This document shows, in pieces, positions 25,967 through 34,275 of a stretch of 64,000 nt of DNA (the stretch's first letter is position 1; each line of letters begins with the position of its first letter). This DNA comes from Ga0077530 sp046293075 (lineage in GTDB: Bacteria; Pseudomonadota; Alphaproteobacteria; Rhizobiales; Hyphomicrobiaceae). Position numbers and translations under genes: made by a program. The notes under the pieces were generated by a model, which had not been told where the DNA came from, did not search any database, and saw nothing but the letters and a program-made list of their open reading frames with translations. The stretch is from positions 1 to 64,000 of the forward strand of contig JBKBPL010000013.1 in assembly GCA_046293075.1 (NCBI GenBank), given 5' to 3'.

Positions 25967-26191
25967 GAGTTGCTCGTCCTGACAGTTCCCTGTCCGAATC
26001 GCACTCGGATTTTGTCTTACGGCGGCCGGATACTAGTCCTCCGTGACACGGATGTGAAGCGCCCTGCGCACTGCGATAACGAACCTGTGCGAATGGGGCT
26101 CTACGTCGCATTGCCGCAACAGATGACGCTGCCGGGCGAAGCTGAGACAATGGCGCGCTGAAGCCGCTTGACCGACCGAAAGCACCAACCC

Positions 26192-26734
26192 ATGCCCAGG
26201 CTCGACGACACTCGCCCGTTCATCCCCGTGCGCATTGCCGTACTGACGGTATCGGATACCCGCACGCCGGCCGACGACAAGTCCGGCGACACGCTCGTCG
26301 CGTTGCTGACAGCGGACGGGCACGAACTGGCCGGCCGGGCGATCGAAAAGGACGACGTCCCCGCCATCCGCACCCGGATCGAGCAATGGATCGCCGACCC
26401 GTCGGTCGACGTCGTGATCACCACTGGGGGGACGGGCTTCACCGGCCGCGACGTGACGCCGGAAGCCGTAAAGCCGCTCTTCGAGAAGGAAATCGACGGC
26501 TTCTCGACCGTCTTCCACATGATCTCCTATCGCAAGATCGAGACCTCGACGATCCAGTCGCGCGCCTGCGGCGGCGTCGCGCACGGCACCTACATCTTCT
26601 GCCTGCCGGGCTCGCCGGGTGCCTGCAAGGATGGCTGGAACGAGATCCTCAAGTGGCAACTCGACAACCGTCACCGGCCCTGCAACTTCGTAGAGATCAT
26701 GCCGCGCCTTGAGGAGCATCGGCGGAAAGGCTGA
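26192..26734 (+). CDS. moaB: Molybdenum cofactor biosynthesis protein B
   Basis: MoaB belongs to the MogA/MoaB family that adenylylates molybdopterin before molybdenum insertion. The 180-residue protein has VRIAVLTVSDTR, the nucleotide/pterin-binding TTGGTGFTGRDVT and a C-terminal FCLPGSPGACKDGW. An in-frame TTG at 26,168 could extend it, but family similarity begins at ATG 26,192. Its 3' end overlaps the rnhB 3' end by 38 bases on the opposite strand. It would supply cofactor for molybdenum enzymes such as the cox-type hydroxylase encoded near 46 kb. Confidence 0.93.
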   Translation: MPRLDDTRPFIPVRIAVLTVSDTRTPADDKSGDTLVALLTADGHELAGRAIEKDDVPAIRTRIEQWIADPSVDVVITTGGTGFTGRDVTPEAVKPLFEKEIDGFSTVFHMISYRKIETSTIQSRACGGVAHGTYIFCLPGSPGACKDGWNEILKWQLDNRHRPCNFVEIMPRLEEHRRKG

Positions 26735-27383
26735 GAGCTTCCGTGCCACCATCCGTCACGAGGCCGAGCGCCAGCTGGACGGGCCGGAATGAGCGCCGGT
26801 GGTGCTCCGTCACACCGAGACGCGCCAGCGCGTCCGCGTGCTCGGGCGTACCATAGCCCTTGTGGCGCTCGAAGCCGTAACCGGGAAATGAGCGCCCGAG
26901 CGCAATCATCATGCGGTCGCGCGTCACCTTGGCGATGATCGAGGCCGCCGCAATGGAAAGCGAGCGGGCGTCGCCCTTGACGATCGTGCGCGCGCGACAG
27001 GCAAAGCGCGGCGCCCGGTTGCCATCAACGAGCACGAGCTTCGGCCGCTCGGCCTTGCCGCCAGGCAGGGCCTTCACGGCGATCGTCATGGCCCACATGG
27101 TGGCGTTGAGGATGTTGTCCCGGTCGATGCGAGCGACGTCGGCGATGCCGACGCCGACGCGGGCCGTTGCCATGATGCGCGGATAGAGGGCCTCGCGCGC
27201 CTCGGCATCGAGCGCCTTCGAGTCGGCAATGCCCGGCGGGATGTTATCGGGATCAAGGATCACCGCCGCCGCGACGACCGGCCCGGCCCACGGCCCGCGG
27301 CCGGCCTCGTCAACGCCCGCAATAGGGCCGTTGCCGAGTTGCAGCTCGCTCTGCTCAAGCTCGAACGTCGCCTTGAGCGCCAT
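26697..27383 (-). CDS. rnhB: Ribonuclease HII
   Basis: RNase HII removes ribonucleotides misincorporated in DNA and degrades RNA primers. The protein has the conserved acidic metal site: GVDEAGRGPWAGPV (Asp-Glu), VDGNRAP (Asp) and the fourth acidic residue in SIIAKVTRDRM, plus HKGYGTPEH. From ATG 27,383 it is 228 residues, typical for the family, and GGGGGA lies just upstream. ATG 27,452 would add a 23-residue acidic leader without a visible ribosome site. It follows the NMT1-like binding-protein gene closely on the same strand and overlaps the end of moaB. Confidence 0.93.
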   Translation of the reverse strand: MALKATFELEQSELQLGNGPIAGVDEAGRGPWAGPVVAAAVILDPDNIPPGIADSKALDAEAREALYPRIMATARVGVGIADVARIDRDNILNATMWAMTIAVKALPGGKAERPKLVLVDGNRAPRFACRARTIVKGDARSLSIAAASIIAKVTRDRMMIALGRSFPGYGFERHKGYGTPEHADALARLGVTEHHRRSFRPVQLALGLVTDGGTEALSLSADAPQGAA

Positions 27384-27464
27384 GTCATCCCCCGATCCCT
27401 CCTCGAAGGGATCGAAGGATTCGCCGTCCATGTCAAAGTCCACGGCGCCCATTGTTCAGGCAAT

Positions 27465-28352
27465 TCAGCCGGCAGGCGGCTGTGCCACGACATCTTCGTA
27501 GGCGTATTTCCTGGTCGTCAGGCCAGCGTGCATGAAAATCTCCTGCGTCGCGTCGAAGGCCGACCGCGTGATCTCGACGTGCGGCGTCCAGTTACCGAGC
27601 TTCTGGTAGACGGCGATCGTGTCCCTCAGCACGCCCTCGTCGATGCCAGGAAAGAACTGAAGCTCCTTCTTCGCCACCTCGCCAGCGGGTGTCGCGAGGA
27701 GCCAGGCGCGGGCCTTGCGATAGGCGCGCGTGAAGCGATGGGCGGCATCGGTCTTCAGCCATGCCGGCGTCGCGGCGAGGCTCGAGAAGGCGCACGGGCC
27801 GATCGCGTCGGCGAGTGCGGTCACGACATACCCGACGCCATCGTGCTCGAGCTGCTGCGGGCCAGGGCCCTGGAGATGCACATAGGCCCCGCGGCCGGCG
27901 CGGAACGCCGCGTCGTTCTTCCCCATGCCGGCATCGCCGACCTTGGCGCTCTTGAAGTCGAGCCCCATGCGATGACAGGCATACTTGAACATGGCGAGCG
28001 GCTGGTCGCCATGATCGACCAGGATCTCGCCCTCCTTGAGCTTGTCCCAGGTGAAGTTCGGATCGGGCTTGCGGCCCGCGATGAAGAAGCCATCCTTCTC
28101 GTTGATCTGCGCGAAATGCAGCGCCTTCGGCTTCTCGCCGCGCTCGAGCGATTGCAGACCCTGCGAAGGTGCCGACTGCGCAACGTGAACGCTCCCATCG
28201 AGAAGGCCGGCAATCGCCGATTTGCCGACCGGCGAGACGGAGTGCTGCACGTCGAAACCTTCCTCCTGAAGAAATCCACCGGCGAACGTTGCGATGAGGG
28301 GGCTGTAGAAGGCGGAAAAGCGCGTGAACTGGATGCTGATGGGCTCGGTCAT
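27465..28352 (-). CDS. NMT1/THI5-like substrate-binding protein without signal peptide
   Basis: This 295-residue protein has the periplasmic-binding fold of the NMT1/SsuA family, including FSAFYSPLIATFAGGFLQEEGFDV and GKSAIAGLLDGSVHVAQSAP. Relatives bind thiamine precursors, sulfonates or other small molecules for ABC import. ATG 28,352 has GAGGAG ten bases upstream. No hydrophobic signal peptide exists from this start or in the extension back to 28,448. No permease or ATPase gene is next to it. It may be cytoplasmic, like eukaryotic THI5 enzymes, or exported by another route. It is divergent from an aminotransferase gene. Confidence 0.8.
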   Translation of the reverse strand: MTEPISIQFTRFSAFYSPLIATFAGGFLQEEGFDVQHSVSPVGKSAIAGLLDGSVHVAQSAPSQGLQSLERGEKPKALHFAQINEKDGFFIAGRKPDPNFTWDKLKEGEILVDHGDQPLAMFKYACHRMGLDFKSAKVGDAGMGKNDAAFRAGRGAYVHLQGPGPQQLEHDGVGYVVTALADAIGPCAFSSLAATPAWLKTDAAHRFTRAYRKARAWLLATPAGEVAKKELQFFPGIDEGVLRDTIAVYQKLGNWTPHVEITRSAFDATQEIFMHAGLTTRKYAYEDVVAQPPAG

Positions 28353-28544
28353 GACGGTGGTCGTCTCCTCGGTTTGCTCGCTGGGTCGTCGCTCCGGCCG
28401 GCAAGGCGGCGTCGTGACCGTCTGAAGCGTGGGGCCGGATATTCCCAACCCGGCACGGGTGCACTATGACACAGCTTGCGCGGCGCAAGGCAATGGCCGC
28501 TCGCGGGCAAGAGGCTAGAGGCGCTTCGCGCGAAGGAGAACGTC

Positions 28545-29741
28545 ATGAGCGACGCGAGCAGACTGGCCGCGGCCCAGCGCGCCCTTGCCGCTTCCGAGCG
28601 CAGCGGCATCGACCCGTTCATTGTCATGGACGTGATGCGTGCGGCCGCTGCCAAGGAAGCTGCCGGGGCGCACGTCATTCATATGGAAGTCGGCCAGCCG
28701 GCAACGGCTGCGCCAAAGGCCGCCCGCGATGCGGTGCGCCGCGCGCTCGACTGCGACAAGCTCGGCTATACGCTGGCGCTCGGCATGGAGCCGCTCAGGG
28801 TGCGGATCGCCGAGCTCTATCGCGACTGGTACGGTGTCGAGGTGTCGCCGGAGCGGATCGTTGTCACCAATGGCTCGTCGGCCGCGTTCGTGCTCGCGTT
28901 CCTCGCGGTTTTCGATGTTGGCGATACCGTTGCGCTGCCCTCGCCCGGCTATCCCTGCTATCGCCATATCCTGACGGCGCTCGGTCAGCGGCCTCTCATG
29001 CTGGAGACCGGGCCAGCGACGCGCTGGATGCCGACGGCCGCGCAGGTCATGGATGCCGCGTCGCGCGCGCGCCTTGCCGGCCTTCTGATCGCCAGTCCCG
29101 CGAACCCGACGGGCACCATGCTTGAGCCGCAGCGCCTCGCGGAGATCGTTGCAGCGTGCCAGCACACGGGCACATGGTTCATCTCCGACGAGATCTACCA
29201 GGGCCTCACGTACGGCGTGCCGCAAGCGACGGCGCTGCAGTATTCGGACGATGCGATCATCATCAACAGCTTCTCGAAATACTTCTCGATGACCGGGTGG
29301 CGGGTCGGCTGGATGGTCGTGCCGGAGACGCTCGTCCGCCCCGTCGAGCGGCTCGCGCAGAATCTCTACATCTCACCGCCAGCAGTCTCGCAGGTCGCGG
29401 CGCTTGGCGCCTTCGACGGCATGGACGAGCTCGAAGCGAACAAGCGCGTGTACATGGCAAACCGCGACCTGCTGCTCGAGGCGCTGCCCAAGGCTGGCCT
29501 CTCCGAGATCGTGCCGGCGGACGGCGCCTTCTATCTCTACGCGGACGTCGGCGCCTACACGAACGACAGTCTCGCGTTCGCAAAGCGTATGCTCGACGAG
29601 ACGGGCGTTGCGGCGACGCCGGGCGTGGACTTCGACGCCGGCCGCGGTAGCCGGTTCATCCGCTTTTCCTATGCCGGATCAACCGAGGAGATGGCCGCGG
29701 CCGCCCGGCGGCTACAGGGCTGGGATGCCCTGAAGCGCTGA
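28545..29741 (+). CDS. Class I/II pyridoxal-phosphate aminotransferase
   Basis: This 398-residue fold-type I aminotransferase has the PLP lysine K245 in NSFSKYFSMTGWRVGW. It also has the phosphate- and pyridine-contact motifs NGSSAAFVLA, SPANPTGTM and FISDEIYQGLTYG. It resembles aspartate/aromatic aminotransferases and alanine-type relatives; specificity cannot be called. ATG 28,545 has AAGGAG at good spacing, while the open frame reaches 28,476. It is upstream of groESL but separated by a 200-base gap with its own promoter, so it is probably a separate unit. Confidence 0.92.
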   Translation: MSDASRLAAAQRALAASERSGIDPFIVMDVMRAAAAKEAAGAHVIHMEVGQPATAAPKAARDAVRRALDCDKLGYTLALGMEPLRVRIAELYRDWYGVEVSPERIVVTNGSSAAFVLAFLAVFDVGDTVALPSPGYPCYRHILTALGQRPLMLETGPATRWMPTAAQVMDAASRARLAGLLIASPANPTGTMLEPQRLAEIVAACQHTGTWFISDEIYQGLTYGVPQATALQYSDDAIIINSFSKYFSMTGWRVGWMVVPETLVRPVERLAQNLYISPPAVSQVAALGAFDGMDELEANKRVYMANRDLLLEALPKAGLSEIVPADGAFYLYADVGAYTNDSLAFAKRMLDETGVAATPGVDFDAGRGSRFIRFSYAGSTEEMAAAARRLQGWDALKR

Positions 29742-29770
29742 GAGGTAGCGCCAAAAGGCCATGATCAAAT

Positions 29771-29797
29771 TTGGCACTCACGCCTTGACAGTGCTAG
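29771..29797 (+). promoter_or_regulatory. CIRCE element (HrcA operator) of groESL
   Basis: TTGGCACTC, nine bases, then CAGTGCTAG matches the CIRCE consensus TTAGCACTC-N9-GAGTGCTAA at 15 of 18 arm positions. It is the binding site of the HrcA heat-shock repressor and sits about 145 bases before groES. The -35 hexamer of the promoter lies inside its spacer, so HrcA binding would exclude RNA polymerase. Confidence 0.85.
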
Positions 29798-29815
29798 CAG
29801 CGGGCCGCATATAGC
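29785..29815 (+). promoter_or_regulatory. Likely groESL promoter
   Basis: A consensus TTGACA (29,785-29,790) is followed by CATATA at 17 bases or TATAGC at 19 bases (29,810-29,815). The hexamer lies within the CIRCE spacer. The transcript leader would be about 120 bases. No clear RpoH promoter is visible in addition. Confidence 0.6.
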
Positions 29816-29940
29816 CTTTTATGGGATCGCCGTCGGCGCCGATTGCGGCACCGGTCCCGGCGATATCCCGCAGCCGTGTCCGGCCGGATGCTGCTGGGCC
29901 GGCACTCAGCAAATCATAGCTAATTCAAGAGGATGAACCC

Positions 29941-30255
29941 ATGAAGTTCCGCCCTCTCCATGACCGCGTGGTGGTCCGCCGCATCGAGGAGGACACCAAG
30001 ACTGCCGGCGGCATCATCATTCCCGACACCGCCAAGGAAAAGCCCATGCAGGGTGAAGTGATTGCTGTCGGCCCGGGTGCGCGCGACGATGCCGGCAAGC
30101 TCATCCCGCTCGATGTGAAGGCCGGCGATCGTGTCCTTTTCGGCAAGTGGTCCGGCACAGAAGTGAAGATCGAAGGCGAGGAGCTCCTCATCATGAAGGA
30201 GAGCGACATCCTCGGCGTTCTTGAAGGCAAGGCCTCCGTGAAGGCCGCCGCCTGA
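29941..30255 (+). CDS. groES: Co-chaperonin GroES
   Basis: The 10-kDa co-chaperonin caps GroEL and controls its folding cycle. The 104-residue protein starts MKFRPLHDRVVVRR, contains the mobile loop region ending in GGIIIPDTAKEKP, and shows the conserved EVIAVGPG and AGDRVLFGKWSG. An AGAGGA sequence precedes the ATG. It is the first gene of the groES-groEL operon, behind a CIRCE operator, so it is probably repressed by HrcA and induced by heat. Confidence 0.98.
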   Translation: MKFRPLHDRVVVRRIEEDTKTAGGIIIPDTAKEKPMQGEVIAVGPGARDDAGKLIPLDVKAGDRVLFGKWSGTEVKIEGEELLIMKESDILGVLEGKASVKAAA

Positions 30256-30349
30256 GCAGGCACTGGAGCCCTGGGCCTGCCGGGTGACACGAGGCACCTT
30301 GGCTCGGTCCGGGTAGGTTCCCCCCCAAGTCCATGACGAGTGAGCCAAG

Positions 30350-31993
30350 ATGACAGCCAAAGACGTCAAGTTCTCTCAGGACGCCCGCGAGCGGATGCTG
30401 CGCGGCGTTGATATCCTGGCCAATGCCGTGAAGGTGACGCTCGGCCCAAAGGGTCGCAACGTCGTGCTCGACAAGTCCTTCGGCGCCCCGCGCGTGACCA
30501 AGGATGGCGTCACGGTCGCCAAGGAGATCGAGCTCGCCGACAAGTTCGAGAACATGGGCGCGCAGATGCTGCGCGAGGTGGCGTCGAAGACCAACGACGT
30601 CGCCGGTGATGGCACCACGACGGCAACCGTCCTCGCCCAGGCCATTGTGAAAGAAGGCGCGAAGTCCGTCGCCGCGGGCGCCAACCCGATGGACCTCAAG
30701 CGCGGCATCGATCTCGCTGTCAATGCCGTCGTCGCCGAACTCAAGGCCAAGGCGAAGAAGGTCACCTCCAACGACGAGATCGCCCAGGTCGGCACCATCT
30801 CCGCCAACGGTGACTCCGAGGTTGGCAAGATCATCGCCGAGGCCATGCAGAAGGTCGGCAACGAGGGCGTGATCACGGTCGAGGAAGCGAAGAGCCTCGA
30901 AACTGAGCTCGATGTCGTCGAGGGGATGCAGTTCGACCGCGGCTACATCTCGCCGTACTTCATCACCAACGCCGACAAGATGACGACGGAGCTCGACAAC
31001 CCCTACATCCTCATCCACGAGAAGAAGCTCTCCGGTCTGCAGCCGATGCTGCCGCTCCTCGAGGCGGTCGTGCAGACGGGCAAGCCGCTGCTCATCATCG
31101 CGGAAGAGGTCGAGGGTGAGGCGCTGGCGACGCTCGTCGTCAACAAGCTGCGTGGCGGCCTCAAGGTCGCGGCGGTGAAGGCGCCGGGCTTCGGCGATCG
31201 CCGCAAGGCCATGCTCGAGGACATCGCCGTGTTGACCGCCGGCACGGTCATTTCCGAAGACCTCGGCATCAAGCTCGAGACTGTGACGATCGACATGCTC
31301 GGCCGTGCCAAGCGCGTCTCGATCGACAAGGAGAACACGACGATCGTCGACGGCGTCGGCAAGAAGGCCGACATCGAGGCCCGCGTGAAGCAAATCAAGG
31401 CCCAGATCGAGGAGACGACGTCGGACTACGACCGCGAGAAGCTGCAGGAGCGGCTGGCGAAGCTCGCTGGCGGCGTCGCTGTGATCAAGGTCGGCGGCGC
31501 CACCGAGGTCGAGGTGAAGGAGCGCAAGGATCGCGTCGACGACGCGCTGCACGCGACCCGCGCCGCGGTCGAGGAGGGCATCGTCCCGGGTGGTGGCGTG
31601 GCTCTGCTGCGCGCGATCGCTGCGCTCGACAAAGTCAACGTCAGCAACGAGGACCAGAAGGTCGGCGTCAACATCGTCAAGAAGGCGCTGCAATGGCCAG
31701 CCCGGCAGATCGCGATCAATGCCGGTGACGACGGCTCGGTGATTGTCGGCAAGGTGCTGGAGAGCAACAAGTACGCCTTCGGCTACAATGCCCAGACCGG
31801 AGAGTACGGCGATCTCGTGGCCCAGGGCGTGATCGACCCGGCCAAGGTGGTGCGCTGCGCCCTTCAGGACGCCTCGTCCGTGGCCGGCCTGTTGATCACG
31901 ACCGAGGCCATGGTTGCCGAGATGCCGAAGAAGGAAACGGCGCCGGCGATGCCGGGCGGCGGCATGGGTGGCATGGGTGGCATGGACTTCTAA
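30350..31993 (+). CDS. groEL: Chaperonin GroEL
   Basis: GroEL forms the double-ring 60-kDa chaperonin that folds proteins with ATP. The 547-residue protein has the standard sequence from AKDVKFSQDARERML, through the ATPase loop AGDGTTTATVLAQ, to the flexible C-terminal GGMGGMGGMDF tail. Length and motifs are normal. It lies 94 bases after groES. In the gap a TTGGCTC/GAGCCAA pair (30,299-30,305 and 30,342-30,348) could fold over the ribosome-binding region, which has no strong Shine-Dalgarno. A strong intrinsic terminator follows. Confidence 0.99.
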   Translation: MTAKDVKFSQDARERMLRGVDILANAVKVTLGPKGRNVVLDKSFGAPRVTKDGVTVAKEIELADKFENMGAQMLREVASKTNDVAGDGTTTATVLAQAIVKEGAKSVAAGANPMDLKRGIDLAVNAVVAELKAKAKKVTSNDEIAQVGTISANGDSEVGKIIAEAMQKVGNEGVITVEEAKSLETELDVVEGMQFDRGYISPYFITNADKMTTELDNPYILIHEKKLSGLQPMLPLLEAVVQTGKPLLIIAEEVEGEALATLVVNKLRGGLKVAAVKAPGFGDRRKAMLEDIAVLTAGTVISEDLGIKLETVTIDMLGRAKRVSIDKENTTIVDGVGKKADIEARVKQIKAQIEETTSDYDREKLQERLAKLAGGVAVIKVGGATEVEVKERKDRVDDALHATRAAVEEGIVPGGGVALLRAIAALDKVNVSNEDQKVGVNIVKKALQWPARQIAINAGDDGSVIVGKVLESNKYAFGYNAQTGEYGDLVAQGVIDPAKVVRCALQDASSVAGLLITTEAMVAEMPKKETAPAMPGGGMGGMGGMDF

Positions 31994-32030
31994 GCCGCCT
32001 CGGCATAAGAGCTTCGGGGCACTGCAAGAA

Positions 32031-32062
32031 GGCCGTCGCGCTTTGGGCGCGGCGGCCTTTTT
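32031..32062 (+). terminator. Intrinsic terminator of groESL
   Basis: An 11-bp stem (GGCCGTCGCGC with GCGCGGCGGCC, one G-U pair) with loop TTTGG is followed by TTTTT. It lies about 40 bases after the groEL stop and before the rpsF promoter. Confidence 0.9.
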
Positions 32063-32075
32063 GATGAACGGCCCC

Positions 32076-32103
32076 TTGCCAGCGTGCCGTTTCCCGGTAT
32101 AAG
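32076..32103 (+). promoter_or_regulatory. Likely rpsF operon promoter
   Basis: TTGCCA (32,076-32,081), 16 bases, then TATAAG (32,098-32,103) directly follows the groESL terminator. It predicts a leader of about 160 bases before rpsF, long enough for autoregulation by the ribosomal proteins. Confidence 0.55.
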
Positions 32104-32204
32104 TGCGCGCCATCACCCGCTCCGGTCGAAGGCTTGAGGAAAGGCGGCGCGCGCCGTAGGACCGCTGGTCCGGCTTTCCGGGTCTACGCTCTTTGGGTGC
32201 CTGG

Positions 32205-32223
32205 TGGGCCTTTCTCAGGCCCA
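32205..32223 (+). promoter_or_regulatory. Hairpin in the rpsF leader
   Basis: TGGGCCT / AGGCCCA, a 7-bp perfect stem with a TTCTC loop, lies 48 bases before rpsF. A second small hairpin (GGACC-GCT-GGTCC) lies further upstream. There is no U tract, so it is not a simple terminator. It may be part of the S6:S18 autoregulatory leader known in many bacteria, but I could not fit the published CCG-bulge consensus with confidence. Confidence 0.35.
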
Positions 32224-32270
32224 TAAGGGGCTTTGCGCCGGAGGGGACAGAAACGAGAGAAAGGCTGAGC

Positions 32271-32831
32271 ATGGCGCTCTACGAGCACGTGTTCCTGGCT
32301 CGCCAGGACATCTCGACCCAGCAGGTTGAGGCACTGACCAAAGAGTTCTCGGACATCATCGAGGCTGGCGGCGGCAAGGTTGCCAAGTCCGAGTACTGGG
32401 GACTGAAGACCCTCAATTTCAAGATCAAGAAGAACCGCAAGGCCCACTACGCGCTCTTCAACATCGATGCCCCGCCGGCGGCGGTCGCGGAGATGGAGCG
32501 GCGCATGAGTCTGTCGCCGGATATCCTCCGCTTCCTCACGGTCAAGGTCGAGGCGCATGAGGCCGAGCCTTCCGCACCCCTGCGCAAGGGCGAGCGCGAG
32601 GAGCGGGGCGAGCGCGGCGAGCGTGGCCCGCGTGGCGGCGGACGCTTCGGCGAGCGCGGCGGCGAACGGGGCGGCTTCCGCGGCGACCGCCCGCCACGCG
32701 AGGGCGGCTTCCGCGCCGATCGCGGCGATCGCCCCCCGCGTGAAGGTGAAGCCCCGCGCGGGCCGCGTCCGCCACGCGAAGGCGATGCCCCTCGCGGCCC
32801 CCGTCCTTCCCGTTCTGATCCGGAGAGCTGA
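32271..32831 (+). CDS. rpsF: 30S ribosomal protein S6 with long Arg/Gly-rich C-terminal extension
   Basis: S6 binds the central domain of 16S rRNA together with S18. Residues 1-98 are canonical S6 (MALYEHVFLARQD, YWGLKTLNFKIKKNRKAHY). Residues about 100-186 form an extension rich in Arg, Gly, Glu and Pro with repeated units such as DRPPREG and APRGPRP, far longer than the short acidic tail of E. coli S6. The extension is probably disordered and may bind RNA. ATG 32,271 starts the S6 domain; the upstream frame to 32,193 is leader. It heads the operon rpsF-rpsR-DUF2232-rplI. Confidence 0.95.
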   Translation: MALYEHVFLARQDISTQQVEALTKEFSDIIEAGGGKVAKSEYWGLKTLNFKIKKNRKAHYALFNIDAPPAAVAEMERRMSLSPDILRFLTVKVEAHEAEPSAPLRKGEREERGERGERGPRGGGRFGERGGERGGFRGDRPPREGGFRADRGDRPPREGEAPRGPRPPREGDAPRGPRPSRSDPES

Positions 32832-32834
32832 TCC

Positions 32835-33092
32835 ATGTCCGATACCAGCAGCGCGGGCGCAGGCGCGGCACGCCGCCCCTTCCATCGCCGCCGCAAGACC
32901 TGCCCGTTCTCGGGCGAGGGTGCGCCGAAGATCGACTACAAGGATGCGCGCCTGCTCGGCCGCTACATCTCCGAGCGCGGCAAGATCGTGCCGAGCCGCA
33001 TCACGGCCGTCTCGGCCAAGAAGCAGCGTGAGCTTGCCAAGGCGATCAAGCGCGCGCGTTTCCTCGGCCTGCTGCCCTACGTGATTAAATAG
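32835..33092 (+). CDS. rpsR: 30S ribosomal protein S18
   Basis: S18 pairs with S6 on the platform of the small subunit. The 85-residue protein shows the core RRKTCPFSGEGAPKIDYKD, the RYISERGKIVPSRIT segment and the C-terminal KRARFLGLLPYV. Length is normal. It starts three bases after the rpsF stop, so translation is probably coupled. Confidence 0.98.
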   Translation: MSDTSSAGAGAARRPFHRRRKTCPFSGEGAPKIDYKDARLLGRYISERGKIVPSRITAVSAKKQRELAKAIKRARFLGLLPYVIK

Positions 33093-33208
33093 CGCGGCAC
33101 GATAAGACAACGGGCCGGCCGCCGTTGCGGCGGGCCATTCACGACGGGTTGGGGCGTGCCGATTGGCGGCCGCCTCTAACCGCCACCAGTGCGGGACAGC
33201 TTCGGGCC

Positions 33209-34219
33209 ATGCCTTATTTTGCTCTCATCGGCCTTGCCGGCGGCTTCGCGTCCGCCGTGCTCTTCATGTCGGCGACCGCCGGCGGACCGGCTGGGCGCGT
33301 CTTCCTTTACTTCCTGGCACCACTGCCGAGCTTCCTTGCCGGACTTGGCTGGGGCGCGCCATCGGCGCTGATCGCGGCACTCGCCGCTTCGGCAGGCATC
33401 GGCTTAGTGCTGGGCGGCATCTGGCCGGCCTTCGTGTTTCTCGTCACCCAAGGTCTGCCCATCGTCATTCTGTGCCATCTGGCCCTCCTCAATCGCCCCC
33501 TGACCGCGCCAGCGCCTGACGAAACGGATGCGGATGCGACCGGCGCGCCGGCACTCGAGTGGTATCCCGTCGGACGCCTGCTCGCCGCCGGGGCCATCAT
33601 CGCCGGCAGCTTATCGGTGATGAGCCTGTTCATGCTCGGCAGCGATCTCGAGCAGGTGCGCAATGTGCTGCGGGAAATGATCGAGAAGGTGTTCGCGCAG
33701 GATCTCGCCGCGCTCCGCGACAAGCCGCTGACACGTGAGGAGATCGATGCGCTTGCGCGGCTTGGGCTCTATCTTCTGCCGGCAGCTTCTGCGACCTCCT
33801 GGCTCGCCGGATTCAGCCTCAATCTGTGGCTCGCCGGGCGGATCACGCACGCATCGGGCCGGCTCGTCCGGCCATGGCCGGACCTCGCCGCAATGACCTT
33901 TCCGCCGGGCATGCTGTGGGGACTGGCAATCGCCCTCGCGTTCTCGTTCCTGCCCGGCTATCCCGGCCTCATCTCCTCGGGTTTTGCGGGCGCGCTGCTG
34001 TTCGCCTACCTGCTGATGGGGCTCGCCATCATCCACTACGTGACGCGCGGCAGGCCGCATCGGCCGTTCATCCTCTGGGGCGTCTACATCCTGCTTCTTC
34101 TTTTCAATAGCTGGACGGCCGCCGTGATCGCGCTCATCGCGATCGCCGAACCGATTTCACCGCTCAAACGCTGGCCATCGTCATCGTCCGGGCCTCCCGC
34201 CCCGCGCGGTCCCGACTGA
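33209..34219 (+). CDS. DUF2232 family membrane protein
   Basis: This 336-residue protein has about eight transmembrane helices, beginning with YFALIGLAGGFASAVLFMS. DUF2232 (YybS-like) genes lie between rpsR and rplI in many alphaproteobacteria, and this one keeps that position. The function is unknown; relatives resemble the membrane subunits of vitamin-type transporters. ATG 33,209 starts the first helix; the frame extends upstream to 33,125 without support. A loop of about 20 residues rich in Asp/Ala/Pro lies near residue 105. Confidence 0.88.
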   Translation: MPYFALIGLAGGFASAVLFMSATAGGPAGRVFLYFLAPLPSFLAGLGWGAPSALIAALAASAGIGLVLGGIWPAFVFLVTQGLPIVILCHLALLNRPLTAPAPDETDADATGAPALEWYPVGRLLAAGAIIAGSLSVMSLFMLGSDLEQVRNVLREMIEKVFAQDLAALRDKPLTREEIDALARLGLYLLPAASATSWLAGFSLNLWLAGRITHASGRLVRPWPDLAAMTFPPGMLWGLAIALAFSFLPGYPGLISSGFAGALLFAYLLMGLAIIHYVTRGRPHRPFILWGVYILLLLFNSWTAAVIALIAIAEPISPLKRWPSSSSGPPAPRGPD

Positions 34220-34275
34220 CGGCGGTCGCTCGCGACCTACCAAACGACACTGAAAGAACAGGCAAGGAGTTGAAC

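Noticed and set aside
30191..32272. 693-codon open frame opposite groEL and groES
   Set aside because: It is antisense to two certain chaperonin genes. GC-rich DNA gives long open antisense frames, and the product shows no family resemblance.
32590..32820. CRISPR-like or minisatellite repeat within rpsF
   Set aside because: The repetition is codon-level and encodes the Arg/Gly/Pro-rich tail in frame with S6; units vary and have no spacer structure.
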